Assembly: GCA_001556125.1 (NCBI GenBank)
Contig: LSIG01000091.1
Location: 1-36,007, forward strand
DNA: 36,007 nt
Source: Rhizobiales bacterium CCH10-E5
GTDB lineage: Bacteria > Pseudomonadota > Alphaproteobacteria > Rhizobiales > Beijerinckiaceae
Direction of reading: 5' to 3'
Below the pieces are notes generated by a model, which did no database searches, was not told the DNA's origin, and saw only the letters and a list, made by a program, of their open reading frames with translations. The position numbers and the translations under genes were made by a program. Numbering within the stretch: the first letter of the stretch is position 1; every line of letters starts with the position of its first letter. Below, one piece after another: positions 15,979 to 24,323 of this stretch.

Positions 15979-16559
15979 TGCTCCACAGTGAAGGGCTGGA
16001 CGTAGCCGAGGTCCGTTCGGAACGACCCTTGGGCGGACAGGAGGTTGAGGACGGGATAGGTGCGCGTGACGGCGCGCCGGAAGACGAGCTCGATGTCGAT
16101 GCGCCGGATGAAGCGCTCGTTGATCAAATCGGAGGCGGTCCGGATCGGGCCTGCCTCATAAAGCGCGATGCCAGCTTCGCGCAGCGTGTACCAGTTCTGC
16201 GGCACCCACAGGCCATCGCGGGTCTGCGAGGCCTTGGAGTAGCCGAGCGGGCCATAGAAGCTCGCAAGCGTCCGCACCGTGTCATGGCGCGTCACCTCGT
16301 CGCTTCCGTCGCCGGCCGGCTGGCGAACCGTCGCGGCGGACCAGTCAGCGACGATCTCGGCGATACCGAACGCGCACCAGCTCACGTCGATCGCGGGCAT
16401 CGGCGGCGGCTCCGCCTGCCAGCGAGGACGAACAAGGATGCGGTCGATGCCGGCGATGCCCGAGATTGCGCCGCCGATCAGGTTCTCAAAGGCGTCATCT
16501 TCCGGCGGGGCGCTCGTCGAGGGGACGAGATAACCGCCGGTCGCGGAGGTGTTGGGCAT
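15975..16559 (-). CDS. Neck / tail terminator protein (gp12-like)
   Basis: The 194-residue protein has [45 protein letters not shown] and [20 protein letters not shown], which resemble the phage neck terminator (LIC_12616-type) family preceding DUF3383 sheaths. It would cap the tail tube and join it to the head. It starts 4 bases after the preceding gene and its stop overlaps the sheath start. Confidence 0.75.
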   Translation of the reverse strand: MPNTSATGGYLVPSTSAPPEDDAFENLIGGAISGIAGIDRILVRPRWQAEPPPMPAIDVSWCAFGIAEIVADWSAATVRQPAGDGSDEVTRHDTVRTLASFYGPLGYSKASQTRDGLWVPQNWYTLREAGIALYEAGPIRTASDLINERFIRRIDIELVFRRAVTRTYPVLNLLSAQGSFRTDLGYVQPFTVEQ

Positions 16560-16563
16560 GGCC

Positions 16564-16932
16564 TCACCTCAGATCGAGCAGGCGGCAGGTCGCCATCGTG
16601 AATCCAGCGCCGTAGCGCGAGTAGTCGTCGACGGTGACGACGGTCCAGCGCTTGCCCTGCCAGGTCACGACATCGGCGTCGAACCCGTCTCCGCCTTCGG
16701 TGAAGCGGAAGGTCGAGTGCATGATGATGGAGCCCATGCTCGAGGCAGCTTCCGGCATCCGGCGCAGGTTCTGGCCCTTGTCGGACGTCACCACGACCGA
16801 GATCGGGGTTTCAGTTGGTGCCCTGACCGTCCGCGCGGTCAGCGGATCGACCGTGACTGCCGTTCGCGTCACCGTCGCGCTGTCGGCAAAGCGCGGGCTC
16901 GCCAGCACGCGGGAGACGTCGAGAGAAGGCAT
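16564..16932 (-). CDS. Head-tail joining protein, unassigned family
   Basis: The 122-residue protein (MPSLDVSRVLASPRFADSAT, ISVVVTSDKGQNLRRMPEA, ADVVTWQGKRWTVVTVDDYS) is mostly beta and lies between the gp10-like and terminator genes. The GKRWTVVTVDDYSRYGAGF end resembles small head-closure/joining proteins, but I did not recognise a named family. Its start overlaps the upstream stop as TGATG. Confidence 0.65.
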   Translation of the reverse strand: MPSLDVSRVLASPRFADSATVTRTAVTVDPLTARTVRAPTETPISVVVTSDKGQNLRRMPEAASSMGSIIMHSTFRFTEGGDGFDADVVTWQGKRWTVVTVDDYSRYGAGFTMATCRLLDLR

Positions 16933-17414
16933 CAGGGCCTCTTCTTGCGGACCACATGCGTGACGGCGCGCCGAAGCTGGCCGGTGTCGATCAGTGGCAG
17001 CTCGCCTGTCCGGCCCTTGGCGCGGCGCTTGGCCAGCGTCTTCGGCGCGAGCGGTGCGTGCGGACCTTCGGTGATCTTGCGCTTGACCGCGCTCGCCGCG
17101 ACAGTGCCGGCGCGCTCGAAATCGCGCTCGACGGTCGCGGTGTTGCCGCCCAGCGCTGCCCACCCCGCCGCGCGCAAATGCGGCACGAACTGGTCCTGGG
17201 CGCTCTCGACGCCCGGCACGAGGAACGGCCGTGGCGGGATGTTGGCGGCTGGCGATCCGGTCTCGTGGATGTAGCCCAGCTCGGCGTTGTTAACCGGCGT
17301 GTCCGTCCGGCCTGCGGTGGTGGACGGGATGCCGACGAGGACCTCTTGCGAGGTCAGCGCCCGGACGCCCTTCATCACCGTCGCATACCGGTCGATCACG
17401 ACCTTGACGCTCAA
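16932..17414 (-). CDS. HK97 gp10-like neck/tail completion protein
   Basis: The 160-residue product has the signature ELGYIHETGSPAANIPPRPF LVPG around residues 45-68 (split here for length), common to gp10-like and related virion morphogenesis proteins. A basic C-terminus follows (RRAKGRTGELPLIDTGQLRRAVTHVV). The start is TTG 17414, overlapping the DUF4054 stop as TTGA; the next in-frame ATG would remove 13 residues including the first beta strand. It probably finishes the neck. Confidence 0.75.
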   Translation of the reverse strand: MSVKVVIDRYATVMKGVRALTSQEVLVGIPSTTAGRTDTPVNNAELGYIHETGSPAANIPPRPFLVPGVESAQDQFVPHLRAAGWAALGGNTATVERDFERAGTVAASAVKRKITEGPHAPLAPKTLAKRRAKGRTGELPLIDTGQLRRAVTHVVRKKRP

Positions 17415-17803
17415 AGCTGCCAACCTCCGGAGCCTGCCATCCGCGCCAGCATCAGGAACTGGACGCCATAGGTCGTCGCATTCCAGTGGCCGGCGTTCGT
17501 ATCGAGCGTCGTGCTGGCGGCGTCGTAGGAGACGGACACCTTGTCGACCGCCTCGCTGGTCACGACGCCCGTGTTGGCGCCTGGCGTGTTGCCCAGCGCG
17601 GCGGATTGAACCGCTTGCCGCGCCAGGACGAGGTGATGCGCGGTGAAAAGCTCGAGGCCATGGTCGAGCATGTCGCCCCAGCGATCCGCCCGCAGCAGCT
17701 TCGTCCCGATGCCCAGCCAATAGGTGAGCGTGGCATCGGGGTAGTCGCTGGCGCTGGCGAATTCGGGGAGGTTCTGCCGCAGGCTGGACGCCGTGACGGT
17801 CAC
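17411..17803 (-). CDS. Head-tail connector (DUF4054-like)
   Basis: The 130-residue product (LRQNLPEFASASDYPDATLT, YWLGIGTKLLRADRWGDMLD, HGLELFTAHHLVLARQA, then YGVQFLMLARMAG) matches the DUF4054 connector family, which lies after the capsid in phages of this type. Start GTG 17803 overlaps the preceding stop as GTGA. Confidence 0.8.
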   Translation of the reverse strand: MTVTASSLRQNLPEFASASDYPDATLTYWLGIGTKLLRADRWGDMLDHGLELFTAHHLVLARQAVQSAALGNTPGANTGVVTSEAVDKVSVSYDAASTTLDTNAGHWNATTYGVQFLMLARMAGSGGWQL

Positions 17804-18198
17804 GAGTCGGCCTTGGCCTTCGCCTCGGCTTCCTCGACGAGCTTCAGCGCCTCATCCTCGGACAGGCCCGAGATGTCGTCGAGACCGACGGCGGCGGCGC
17901 GCTCGGCGAGCGTCGGGGCGTCCTCGGTCTTCACGCCCTTCTTGCTGGATTTGGCCTTCGCTTCGGCTTCCGCTTTGGCTTTGGCTTTTGCCTCCGCGTC
18001 GGCCTTGGCCTTCGCCTCGGCTTCGCGCTGGGCGTCCTCGTCGATCGCCGTGCAGCCCGACGCCTTGGCGTACCAGTGCGTCGCGACGTTCTCCGGAACG
18101 CCGGAGTTGAGGCCGGCCCTCAGGTGATAGACGGTGCCGTCGTTGAGGGTGATGTCGACCTTGACCGGGGCCGAGACCGCATAGGTTTTCGCGTCCAT
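17800..18198 (-). CDS. Phage protein with Lys/Ala/Glu coiled-coil repeats
   Basis: The 132-residue product has a small N-terminal beta domain (VKVDITLNDGTVYHLRAGLN, residues 12-31) and then a run of AKAKADAEAKAKAKAEAEAK from about 60 to 84, predicted as a charged helix. The end (LAERAAAVGLDDISGLSEDE...VEEAEAKAKADS) may include a short HeH/LEM-like helical motif. It lies 3 bases after the capsid gene. No family recognised; the position suggests a head or connector accessory. Confidence 0.65.
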   Translation of the reverse strand: MDAKTYAVSAPVKVDITLNDGTVYHLRAGLNSGVPENVATHWYAKASGCTAIDEDAQREAEAKAKADAEAKAKAKAEAEAKAKSSKKGVKTEDAPTLAERAAAVGLDDISGLSEDEALKLVEEAEAKAKADS

Positions 18199-18201
18199 GG
18201 C

Positions 18202-19239
18202 TCAGATCCCATCCCGGTAGGCGACGGTCTCGGGATAGACGAACTCGGTCACGCCGAGGCGGCCGAAGTAGGTCACGAGCTGCCGCAGGTCGCGGTATTC
18301 CAGCGGCGTGCGCTGGAGCGGAACCATCGGGAACCGGATCAGGTCCTCCCGCTGGGTATAGGCGACCATGCGGTCGGTGCCGCCCGCGCCGCGCCCGGTC
18401 AGCCACTTCACCGGCTGGATGTCGAGCGGCCGGCCGTTCTGCGCCATCGTCAGGGAGTTCTCCTTCAGATAGGTCAGGATCGACTTGTCCGCGGCCGACG
18501 AGACGAGCTGGCCGTTGATGTAGGCGAACTTCAGCGGCGGCAGCAGCAGCTTGCTCGGCACGACCGCGAAGCCGGTGGCCTGCCAGGCGGCGTTCAGCAT
18601 GTCGTTGACGTCGCGCAGGATCTGCGCCGGCGTCTTGTTGGCCCACAGCGACGAAGAGCCCGTGCCATCGGCCGCGACGTTCGAGGGCGTGACCGCCGCC
18701 GAGTTGACCAGGCCGGTGAAGCCGAGGTCGGAGTCGCCAATGTACACCTGCTCGTCGGTGTCCATGTTCCACTTGATCTGCATGCCCGAATACTTCTGGG
18801 CATCGACCGGGCGGCCGAGCTTCTGCGCGCTCTCCAGCTCGGGGATCGTCCAGCCGATCTGCATGCCCCAGAGGGCCAGCGGCTGGGCAGTCTTGCCGAT
18901 GTCCAGCGCCAGCGAGGCGATGGCCGAAGCGTCCTTGCCGATCCAGGCCTTGCCGCTCGGGGTCAGGCCGCCGATCGCCGCGAAGGTGGAGTTGGTGAAC
19001 GACGACACCTCGTCCGCGATCGAGACGTCCGAGCGCAGGTCGATGTCGCGCGACCAGGTCGTCGAGTAGAGCGGCTCGTGCAGCGTCTGGTCGAGGCGCT
19101 CCAGCTCGCCGACGACGAAGGCGCCCGCGGAGTCGATGGTGGCCCGGTCGAAGGTGACCGCGTCGGTGAAGCGCACGCGCTTCAGGATGGCCGGGGCCGC
19201 CAGCGGCGCGCCGAGGCCGGGAAGAACGATCTTGTTCAT
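18202..19239 (-). CDS. Major capsid protein (DUF2184-like)
   Basis: The 345-residue protein has the opening seen in this capsid family (VTFDRATIDSAGAFVVGELE, LYSTTWSRDIDLRSDVSIAD). The middle has WGMQIGWTIPELESAQKLGR and KYSGMQIKWNMDTDEQVYIG, and the end has IRFPMVPLQRTPLEYRDLRQ and VYPETVAYRDGI, all typical of DUF2184 HK97-fold capsids. GAGAG lies 4 bases before the ATG at 19239, which decides against longer forms. It lies between the cement protein and the connector genes. Confidence 0.9.
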   Translation of the reverse strand: MNKIVLPGLGAPLAAPAILKRVRFTDAVTFDRATIDSAGAFVVGELERLDQTLHEPLYSTTWSRDIDLRSDVSIADEVSSFTNSTFAAIGGLTPSGKAWIGKDASAIASLALDIGKTAQPLALWGMQIGWTIPELESAQKLGRPVDAQKYSGMQIKWNMDTDEQVYIGDSDLGFTGLVNSAAVTPSNVAADGTGSSSLWANKTPAQILRDVNDMLNAAWQATGFAVVPSKLLLPPLKFAYINGQLVSSAADKSILTYLKENSLTMAQNGRPLDIQPVKWLTGRGAGGTDRMVAYTQREDLIRFPMVPLQRTPLEYRDLRQLVTYFGRLGVTEFVYPETVAYRDGI

Positions 19240-19255
19240 GATCTCTCTGGCCCCG

Positions 19256-19747
19256 TCAGATGTTGTAGCGGATTTCGACGTTGCCGTCGGCATCGGCAGC
19301 GCCCATGAAGATGCAGTTCGCGACCGCGACCGCCGTGCCGCCACCGGCCGGCGAAGCCGAGGTGACGATGTCGCCGACGGCGACAGAGCCGCCTGCCGTG
19401 GTGACGACGAACACACCGCCGCCCTTGGTCGCGGTGCCGAGCGCGAGCTTCACGGTCATGTAGCCGCGAACCACCACGTCGCAGAGGCCGGACGTCGGCG
19501 GGGTCGCGGTGCCGATGGCCTCATTGCCCGAATTGGTCGGGAACGGACGCTGCAGCAGACCGTAGATGACGCCAGCCGCGTCGCCGGACGCCAGCGCGCG
19601 GATCTTGCCCGACACGAGCTTGACGAAGACGCCGTACTTGGTCGGGGGAGCCGCGGCGTCGATCTGCTGCGGTTCGGTCGTCGAGTTCGACGGCCGCGTG
19701 ACATCGCCCGGAACGCCCGCGGGCATCCGGTAAAGGAAAGAGACCAT
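19256..19747 (-). CDS. Capsid decoration / cement protein
   Basis: The 163-residue protein (VSFLYRMPAGVPGDVTRPSN, TKYGVFVKLVSGKIRALASG, YGLLQRPFPT, VRGYMTVKLALG) has the beta-rich pattern of structural cement proteins of the gp24/DUF2190-like type. It sits between protease/scaffold and the capsid gene, as such proteins do. Expected to stabilise the expanded head from outside. Confidence 0.7.
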   Translation of the reverse strand: MVSFLYRMPAGVPGDVTRPSNSTTEPQQIDAAAPPTKYGVFVKLVSGKIRALASGDAAGVIYGLLQRPFPTNSGNEAIGTATPPTSGLCDVVVRGYMTVKLALGTATKGGGVFVVTTAGGSVAVGDIVTSASPAGGGTAVAVANCIFMGAADADGNVEIRYNI

Positions 19748-19759
19748 AGCGGATGCTCC

Positions 19760-20443
19760 TCAGTTCTTGGCGGAATTGCCGCCCCAGAACGCCTTGTGCT
19801 TGGCGTTCAGCGCGGCGGGGGTGATGGGCTGCTTGCCGAAGTCGGTGGTCGCGACCGTCGAGCGGGCGCCGGCCGCGGCGTTGTTGCGCGCGCGGACGAT
19901 CTCGGAGGCGCCGACGAAGATCGAGTTCAGCTCGGCCGGCCCCATCGCGTCGAAGGTCGGCTCCGCGCCGGCCAGGAACGGGTCGATCGCGTTCTTGCCG
20001 GCATCGGTGGCATAGGCCGTCGCGAGCGCGCGGCGCTGGCACTGGCACACGGCCGCGTCGATCGTCTTGGCCGAGGCCTGGGCATCGGTCGTCGGCAGGC
20101 GCAGGCCCGGCGCGATGATCTCGGCGCGGGACACGGCGTCGCGGAACCGCTTCATCGCGGCGTCCTTCGTCTTGCCGTCGTCCTCGTCCTCGTCGTCGCC
20201 GTCCTCGGTCTCATTCTTCTCGTCGGAGTCCTTGGTCGCGAGCGCGGTCACCTTGGCGTCGAGCGCGGCGACGGCCTTGGTCAGCGCGGCGATGGCGTCG
20301 CCCGTCTTGACCTTCTCGTCGTCCTCGTCCTCGTCGTCGCCGTCGGTGGTCGGCGCATCCTTCAGCGCCTCTTCCATCGCGGCCTCATCCTTCGACTTGA
20401 AGGCGGCGCGGGCGCGGTCGAGCCAGCTCGGCTTTTTGGCCAT
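19760..20443 (-). CDS. Possible nested scaffold protein from an internal start
   Basis: Inside the protease gene, an in-frame ATG at 20443 (MAKKPSWLDRARAAFKSKDE) has GGAG 8 bases upstream, better than the ribosome site of the parent gene. The product (227 residues) would be exactly the acidic, helical scaffold part. Nested scaffold genes sharing the 3' end of a protease gene are known in lambda (C/Nu3). This is a prediction from the ribosome site and domain border. Confidence 0.4.
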   Translation of the reverse strand: MAKKPSWLDRARAAFKSKDEAAMEEALKDAPTTDGDDEDEDDEKVKTGDAIAALTKAVAALDAKVTALATKDSDEKNETEDGDDEDEDDGKTKDAAMKRFRDAVSRAEIIAPGLRLPTTDAQASAKTIDAAVCQCQRRALATAYATDAGKNAIDPFLAGAEPTFDAMGPAELNSIFVGASEIVRARNNAAAGARSTVATTDFGKQPITPAALNAKHKAFWGGNSAKN

Positions 20444-20974
20444 GTCTTCATCTCCGATGGCACATCGCGAGCCGCACCGGCCCATGGCCACAAGCGCTAC
20501 GTGGTTCGCGATGATGTTCCGCTGCACCCCGCGGCCGGGTTCGATCTGCTCGTAATCGGCCTCGTAGCCGGCCGAGACCTCGCGAATGCCGTCCTCGTTG
20601 ACGAGGCGAATGGCTTCCCGATCCGTGATCACCAGGTCGGCGAGAATGACGTCCTCGTCGATCCCCTGGCCCGGCCGGGCGTTCATCGTCACGCCCTTGG
20701 CGAGATCCCGCCAGTTGTCCGGGCCGACGAATTCGTCGGGGTGGGCGATTGTGACCGGCTTGCCGTTGAAGGATGCGACCGTGTCGTCGCGAAACACCTC
20801 TTCGGCCGGGCGGTCGATGAAGACCTCTCCGACCATGTTGGGCTCAACCGGAACCTCGAACCCGGCATAGATTTGCTGGCCGACGCGCGCGATCGGGACG
20901 TCGTGGCAGACGAGAAAGCCTTCCGGCGTCGTCGATCGCTTGGCCCCGAGCTGGCCTTTGACGAAGAACCTCAT
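19760..20974 (-). CDS. Prohead protease (DUF2213-like) fused to an acidic scaffold-like region
   Basis: The 404-residue protein has an N-terminal DUF2213 domain (residues 1-175: GFLVCHDVPIARVGQQIYAG, FNGKPVTIAHPDEFV, VLADLVITDREAI, EVSAGYEADYE), a protease family that processes the head. From about residue 178 it changes to a charged region with two acidic blocks (DGDDEDEDD twice) and helical segments (AIAALTKAVAALDAKVTALA), then a C-terminal part ending GKQPITPAALNAKHKAF. This resembles a protease followed by scaffold. The start ATG overlaps the upstream stop as ATGA. Confidence 0.82.
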   Translation of the reverse strand: MRFFVKGQLGAKRSTTPEGFLVCHDVPIARVGQQIYAGFEVPVEPNMVGEVFIDRPAEEVFRDDTVASFNGKPVTIAHPDEFVGPDNWRDLAKGVTMNARPGQGIDEDVILADLVITDREAIRLVNEDGIREVSAGYEADYEQIEPGRGVQRNIIANHVALVAMGRCGSRCAIGDEDMAKKPSWLDRARAAFKSKDEAAMEEALKDAPTTDGDDEDEDDEKVKTGDAIAALTKAVAALDAKVTALATKDSDEKNETEDGDDEDEDDGKTKDAAMKRFRDAVSRAEIIAPGLRLPTTDAQASAKTIDAAVCQCQRRALATAYATDAGKNAIDPFLAGAEPTFDAMGPAELNSIFVGASEIVRARNNAAAGARSTVATTDFGKQPITPAALNAKHKAFWGGNSAKN

Positions 20975-21741
20975 GCGTCAGGGTCCGGTATCACGGGCTC
21001 GGAATAGCAACGGCAGTTCGGCAATGCGCCGGCATGGCCTTTCAGGCCATCAAGCTCCGGAGGATCGGCCCAGGCGACGAACCGGCCTTCCATGCGCTTG
21101 TGCGAAGGCCTGACGTCGCTGTCGCGCGAGGTGCGCCAGATGTAGCCGACGCTTCCCACGGCCTCCGCCCTCACCTGTGTCAGCGTCGAGGCGGCCCGGC
21201 CGATCTCGGTCCGGGCGATCAGGTTGGCGCGTGAGCGCGTTACCTCGCCGGTCCGCATGATCTCGCGCGCAATGACGTCCGCGCGGACGCCGGTCTCCTG
21301 CCCTTCGATCACCAGTCGGTGCACGCGCTCGGCGGCCTCACGCGGCAGGCTTTTGATCAGCCCGACCTGTTCGGCCATCTTGGCCTGCATCGCCTCGCCG
21401 ATCGGCGTCGACTTCACGATGCGGCCGATCTCGGCGCCCATCTCGCGGGATGCCGCCATCCACGCCCGCTCGTCACGGGCCGCCACATCCGCCAGCATGC
21501 GACGGGCGACACTGCGCGCCCATCCGTCGAGCGCGTCGGCATAGCGGTTCAGGGCCGAACGCAGCGCGCCCTCGTTGTCCGGGCCGATGATTCCGAAGCC
21601 GGCGATGATGTCGGCGACGGCGCGGGCCACCCTACGCAGTTGGCTCGCGTACCGCGTTTCCGCCTTCCGGCTTCTCACCCACTCCGCCCGAGGCGACCGC
21701 CTCGTTTCCCGGTCGTAGGTCAGACGCTTCAGCATCGGCAT
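20971..21741 (-). CDS. Minor head protein (MuF/SPP1 gp7-like)
   Basis: The 256-residue protein has a helical N-terminal part and the MuF core near its end: SRANLIARTEIGRAASTLTQ, YIWRTSRDSDVRPSHKRMEG and the terminal PNCRCYSEPVI, the standard signature of phage head morphogenesis proteins. It starts inside the portal gene, a 110-base overlap; ATGs at 21741 and 21735 and a GTG further in are all possible, so the 5' end is uncertain. It would be packaged with the head near the portal. Confidence 0.85.
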   Translation of the reverse strand: MPMLKRLTYDRETRRSPRAEWVRSRKAETRYASQLRRVARAVADIIAGFGIIGPDNEGALRSALNRYADALDGWARSVARRMLADVAARDERAWMAASREMGAEIGRIVKSTPIGEAMQAKMAEQVGLIKSLPREAAERVHRLVIEGQETGVRADVIAREIMRTGEVTRSRANLIARTEIGRAASTLTQVRAEAVGSVGYIWRTSRDSDVRPSHKRMEGRFVAWADPPELDGLKGHAGALPNCRCYSEPVIPDPDA

Positions 21742-23101
21742 CCATCTCGCCCGGATCGGGCGGCAGATCGTCGGCCGCGTCGATCTCGTCGTCGGTGATG
21801 TTCGACCAGACGCCCGTCACATCCGCCGACTGGCGAAGCTCGTTCAGGGCCGTCCGCTCGCTGATGAAGCCGGCCTCGTGGCCCGCGGTCACCGTGCGCG
21901 TCACCGACTCGGCGACCTCCGCCTTTTCCTTGTCCGAAAGCTGCCAGAGCGGCTCGAACTCGAACCCGAACCCATCCGGCGGATCGCGCCCCAGCGTCGA
22001 GCGGTAGACGACGTCAAGAAGACGCCCGAACGGCAGGCGAAGCGTGCTGTTCTGCCGCTGCGCGATGCCGTCGTAATAGGTCCGCAGGTCGCTCTCGCCC
22101 GTGGAATTGAGCCCGGCCGGCGACTGGCCGAAGAGGCGAACGAGCGGGATCTGCAGGGCGCCGGAAAGCTGCTGCCCGAACTGCAGGAGGACGTCCGACA
22201 GGCCGGAGAACGAATAGGCGTGCGTCTCGAACTTGTCCTTCGCGTCGAGAAGCGTGAGCCCCTCGTTCGACTGCATCGACCGGATGACGTCGACCTGCTT
22301 GATCACCGCCTCGAACATCTGCCCGCCGGCGGCGATCAGCTCGCGAAGGCCCTCGATCGACAGCGTCCGCAGATGCGCCTTGTAGACGAGCTGAGCCGCG
22401 CCCTGGCTCGTGCTGTCATAGGCGACGAGCTGGTCATAGATCCGCTCGGCGACCGACTGGCCCCAGCCGTTTTCGGCAAGGCGCTGCTGATACGGAAGCC
22501 GCACGCCCTCCAGGCGGATGACGCGGGTGTGGTGCACCCGCGTGCCCGACAGCGGAACCCACGGGTTCGGGATCACATCGTAGCTCGCCGGCTGGCCGAG
22601 TTCCGGCCCGTAGTCCTCGACGAAGTTGACGACGGACGGCTGCACCATCCACCGGTCGAGGACCAGCAGCCCCTTGAACTGATCCTTGCGGATTGTCTGC
22701 GGCCGCAGCGGCGTACTGGGATGCTGACCGTCGATCAGCATGATGCCGATCGCGCCGCCGTAAAGCCGCGACCACTTCACCGTCTCTTCGATCGCGCTCC
22801 AGACGCCCAGGCTGGCGAGCGTCGCCTGAACCTTTTCGATGTCGGACGCATCATCCTTCGATTTGATCTCGATGCCGGCCCGGACCATGTCCTCGGCGAC
22901 GACATCGACCGCCTGGCCGATGATCCAGCTCGTTCTGTACATCGCCTCGAGGCGGATGCGGTCGCGCGAGATGAAGTTGTTCTGGTAGGTCGAGCCGCTG
23001 AACTGGTTGCCAGCGCCATAGCCGAGCCGGGCCTGAAAGTTGACGAAGCCGTCGGCTGTCGGCGCCCGCGAGGGGACGCGGATACGAGGCTTGTCGGTCA
23101 T
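21632..23101 (-). CDS. Portal protein (DUF1073-type)
   Basis: The 489-residue protein matches the DUF1073 portal family: YGAGNQFSGSTYQNNFISRD, RTSWIIGQAVDVVAEDMVRA, WSRLYGGAIGIMLIDGQHPS, FGQSPAGLNSTGESDLRTYY and LWQLSDKEKAEVAESV are its main blocks. The dodecameric portal is the DNA entry gate and terminase dock. The C-terminal 50 residues are acidic and disordered (DDLPPDPGEMDADAEASD). It follows terL by 4 bases. Some databases label this family after the anti-CBASS protein Acb1; nothing here suggests nuclease activity in this full-length portal. Confidence 0.92.
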   Translation of the reverse strand: MTDKPRIRVPSRAPTADGFVNFQARLGYGAGNQFSGSTYQNNFISRDRIRLEAMYRTSWIIGQAVDVVAEDMVRAGIEIKSKDDASDIEKVQATLASLGVWSAIEETVKWSRLYGGAIGIMLIDGQHPSTPLRPQTIRKDQFKGLLVLDRWMVQPSVVNFVEDYGPELGQPASYDVIPNPWVPLSGTRVHHTRVIRLEGVRLPYQQRLAENGWGQSVAERIYDQLVAYDSTSQGAAQLVYKAHLRTLSIEGLRELIAAGGQMFEAVIKQVDVIRSMQSNEGLTLLDAKDKFETHAYSFSGLSDVLLQFGQQLSGALQIPLVRLFGQSPAGLNSTGESDLRTYYDGIAQRQNSTLRLPFGRLLDVVYRSTLGRDPPDGFGFEFEPLWQLSDKEKAEVAESVTRTVTAGHEAGFISERTALNELRQSADVTGVWSNITDDEIDAADDLPPDPGEMDADAEASDLRPGNEAVASGGVGEKPEGGNAVREPTA

Positions 23102-23105
23102 GCGG

Positions 23106-24323
23106 CTAGCTCGCGAGTTTCGACCACACCCCCAGCCCGCCGCGGGCCTGAATATAGCCGTCCAGACCGTAGCGAACGGCGTCGATGCCGTGGTTCCACT
23201 TGTCGACGATGATCGGCAGCACGTCGTCGGACCGCTTGTCGACCTTGTAAGCGTAGAGGCGGAATTCCTTGGCGATGTTCGGGCAGCGCTCGTGCACGAC
23301 GATGCGCTTGAAGCCCTTCATATGAGCCACGCCGTCTTCGACGGACCCAGGCCATTTCTGAGCGGCTTCGATGTTGAAGCCCTGCCGGCGCATATAGCTG
23401 ATCGTCTCAGGCCGGGCGCCGTCCGCCTTGATCGGCCAGTTGCGGACGTCCGGCACGCGGTCGAACAACTCAGGCGTCTCGTCGATCTCGACGTGATGGC
23501 CATAGGCCTCATGCGAGATGAACAGCGTCTCGTCGGCGATCCAGAACCGGATCAGTGCTGTCGGATCGTTGGCGAACCCCCAGTCCGCGCCGAAGAAGAT
23601 GCGTGTGCCTTCGATCGGCTCGTCGAACTTCGCGACCTCGACACGGCGGCGGAAGATGACCGCCTCGGCGATGGTGACGTATTCGCCTTCCCAGATATGC
23701 CCGTAATCGTCAGGCAAACGCTCGCGGCACAGGCGCCGGTCGAGATCGAGCTCGTCGGGAAACCACGGATTGTCGCGCCAGTTGGCCTGGACGCAGATGG
23801 CGTGCGGCGCGCCGATCTTCTTCTCGCCGCGGAAAAGCTGGTCGACCGGATCGTCGGGGCTCGCCGGGTTCCATGAGAACCATAGTTCGGAACCGGGTTT
23901 GCGAAAGGTCGGCGTGAGCAGCTTCAGGCTGTGCGAGGACAGCGACTGGGCTTCCTCCGACCAGGCGCCGTCGAAGCCTTCGAGCGACTTGATCGACTCC
24001 GCCGTGTGGTTCTGCATGCCCTGGAAGATGATCACCCCGTCGCCGGGCGTGACGATCTTGTCGCGCTGCACATCGAACCGAGATCCGACGCGGAGCTTTT
24101 CGATCTTGTCCTCGATCAGCCGCTTGACGGACTGTTCGAGCGACTTCTGCACCTCGCGGATACAGGCCCATCGCAGGCCCGTCTGCATCAGCGCCTTCTC
24201 GACGAGCGCCTCGGCGAAGAAGTGCGACTTGCCAGACCCGCGACCGCCATGGGCGCCCTTGTAGCGGGCGGGCTCCAGGAGCGGGACGAACGCTCTAGGC
24301 GTCTCGATTTGCAGGATCGACAA
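23106..24323 (-). CDS. terL: Terminase large subunit
   Basis: The 405-residue protein is a PBSX-type packaging motor. The ATPase has Walker A GGRGSGKS near residue 27, Walker B-like SLEGFDGAWSEEAQS, and SWNPASPDDPVD. The nuclease half has FFGADWGFANDPTAL with the first metal-binding Asp, and IKADGARPETISYMRRQGFN, ending GIDAVRYGLDGYI. The start is placed at TTG 24323 because LQIETPRAFVPLLEPARYKG is the usual family N-terminus; an ATG at 24362 would add unrelated residues from within terS. The overlap with terS is then 29 bases. Confidence 0.93.
   Translation of the reverse strand: MSILQIETPRAFVPLLEPARYKGAHGGRGSGKSHFFAEALVEKALMQTGLRWACIREVQKSLEQSVKRLIEDKIEKLRVGSRFDVQRDKIVTPGDGVIIFQGMQNHTAESIKSLEGFDGAWSEEAQSLSSHSLKLLTPTFRKPGSELWFSWNPASPDDPVDQLFRGEKKIGAPHAICVQANWRDNPWFPDELDLDRRLCRERLPDDYGHIWEGEYVTIAEAVIFRRRVEVAKFDEPIEGTRIFFGADWGFANDPTALIRFWIADETLFISHEAYGHHVEIDETPELFDRVPDVRNWPIKADGARPETISYMRRQGFNIEAAQKWPGSVEDGVAHMKGFKRIVVHERCPNIAKEFRLYAYKVDKRSDDVLPIIVDKWNHGIDAVRYGLDGYIQARGGLGVWSKLAS

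Noticed and set aside
17940..18025. Lys/Ala/Glu codon repeats as a DNA repeat element
   Set aside because: They are imperfect and explained by a coding charged helix in the gene after the capsid.
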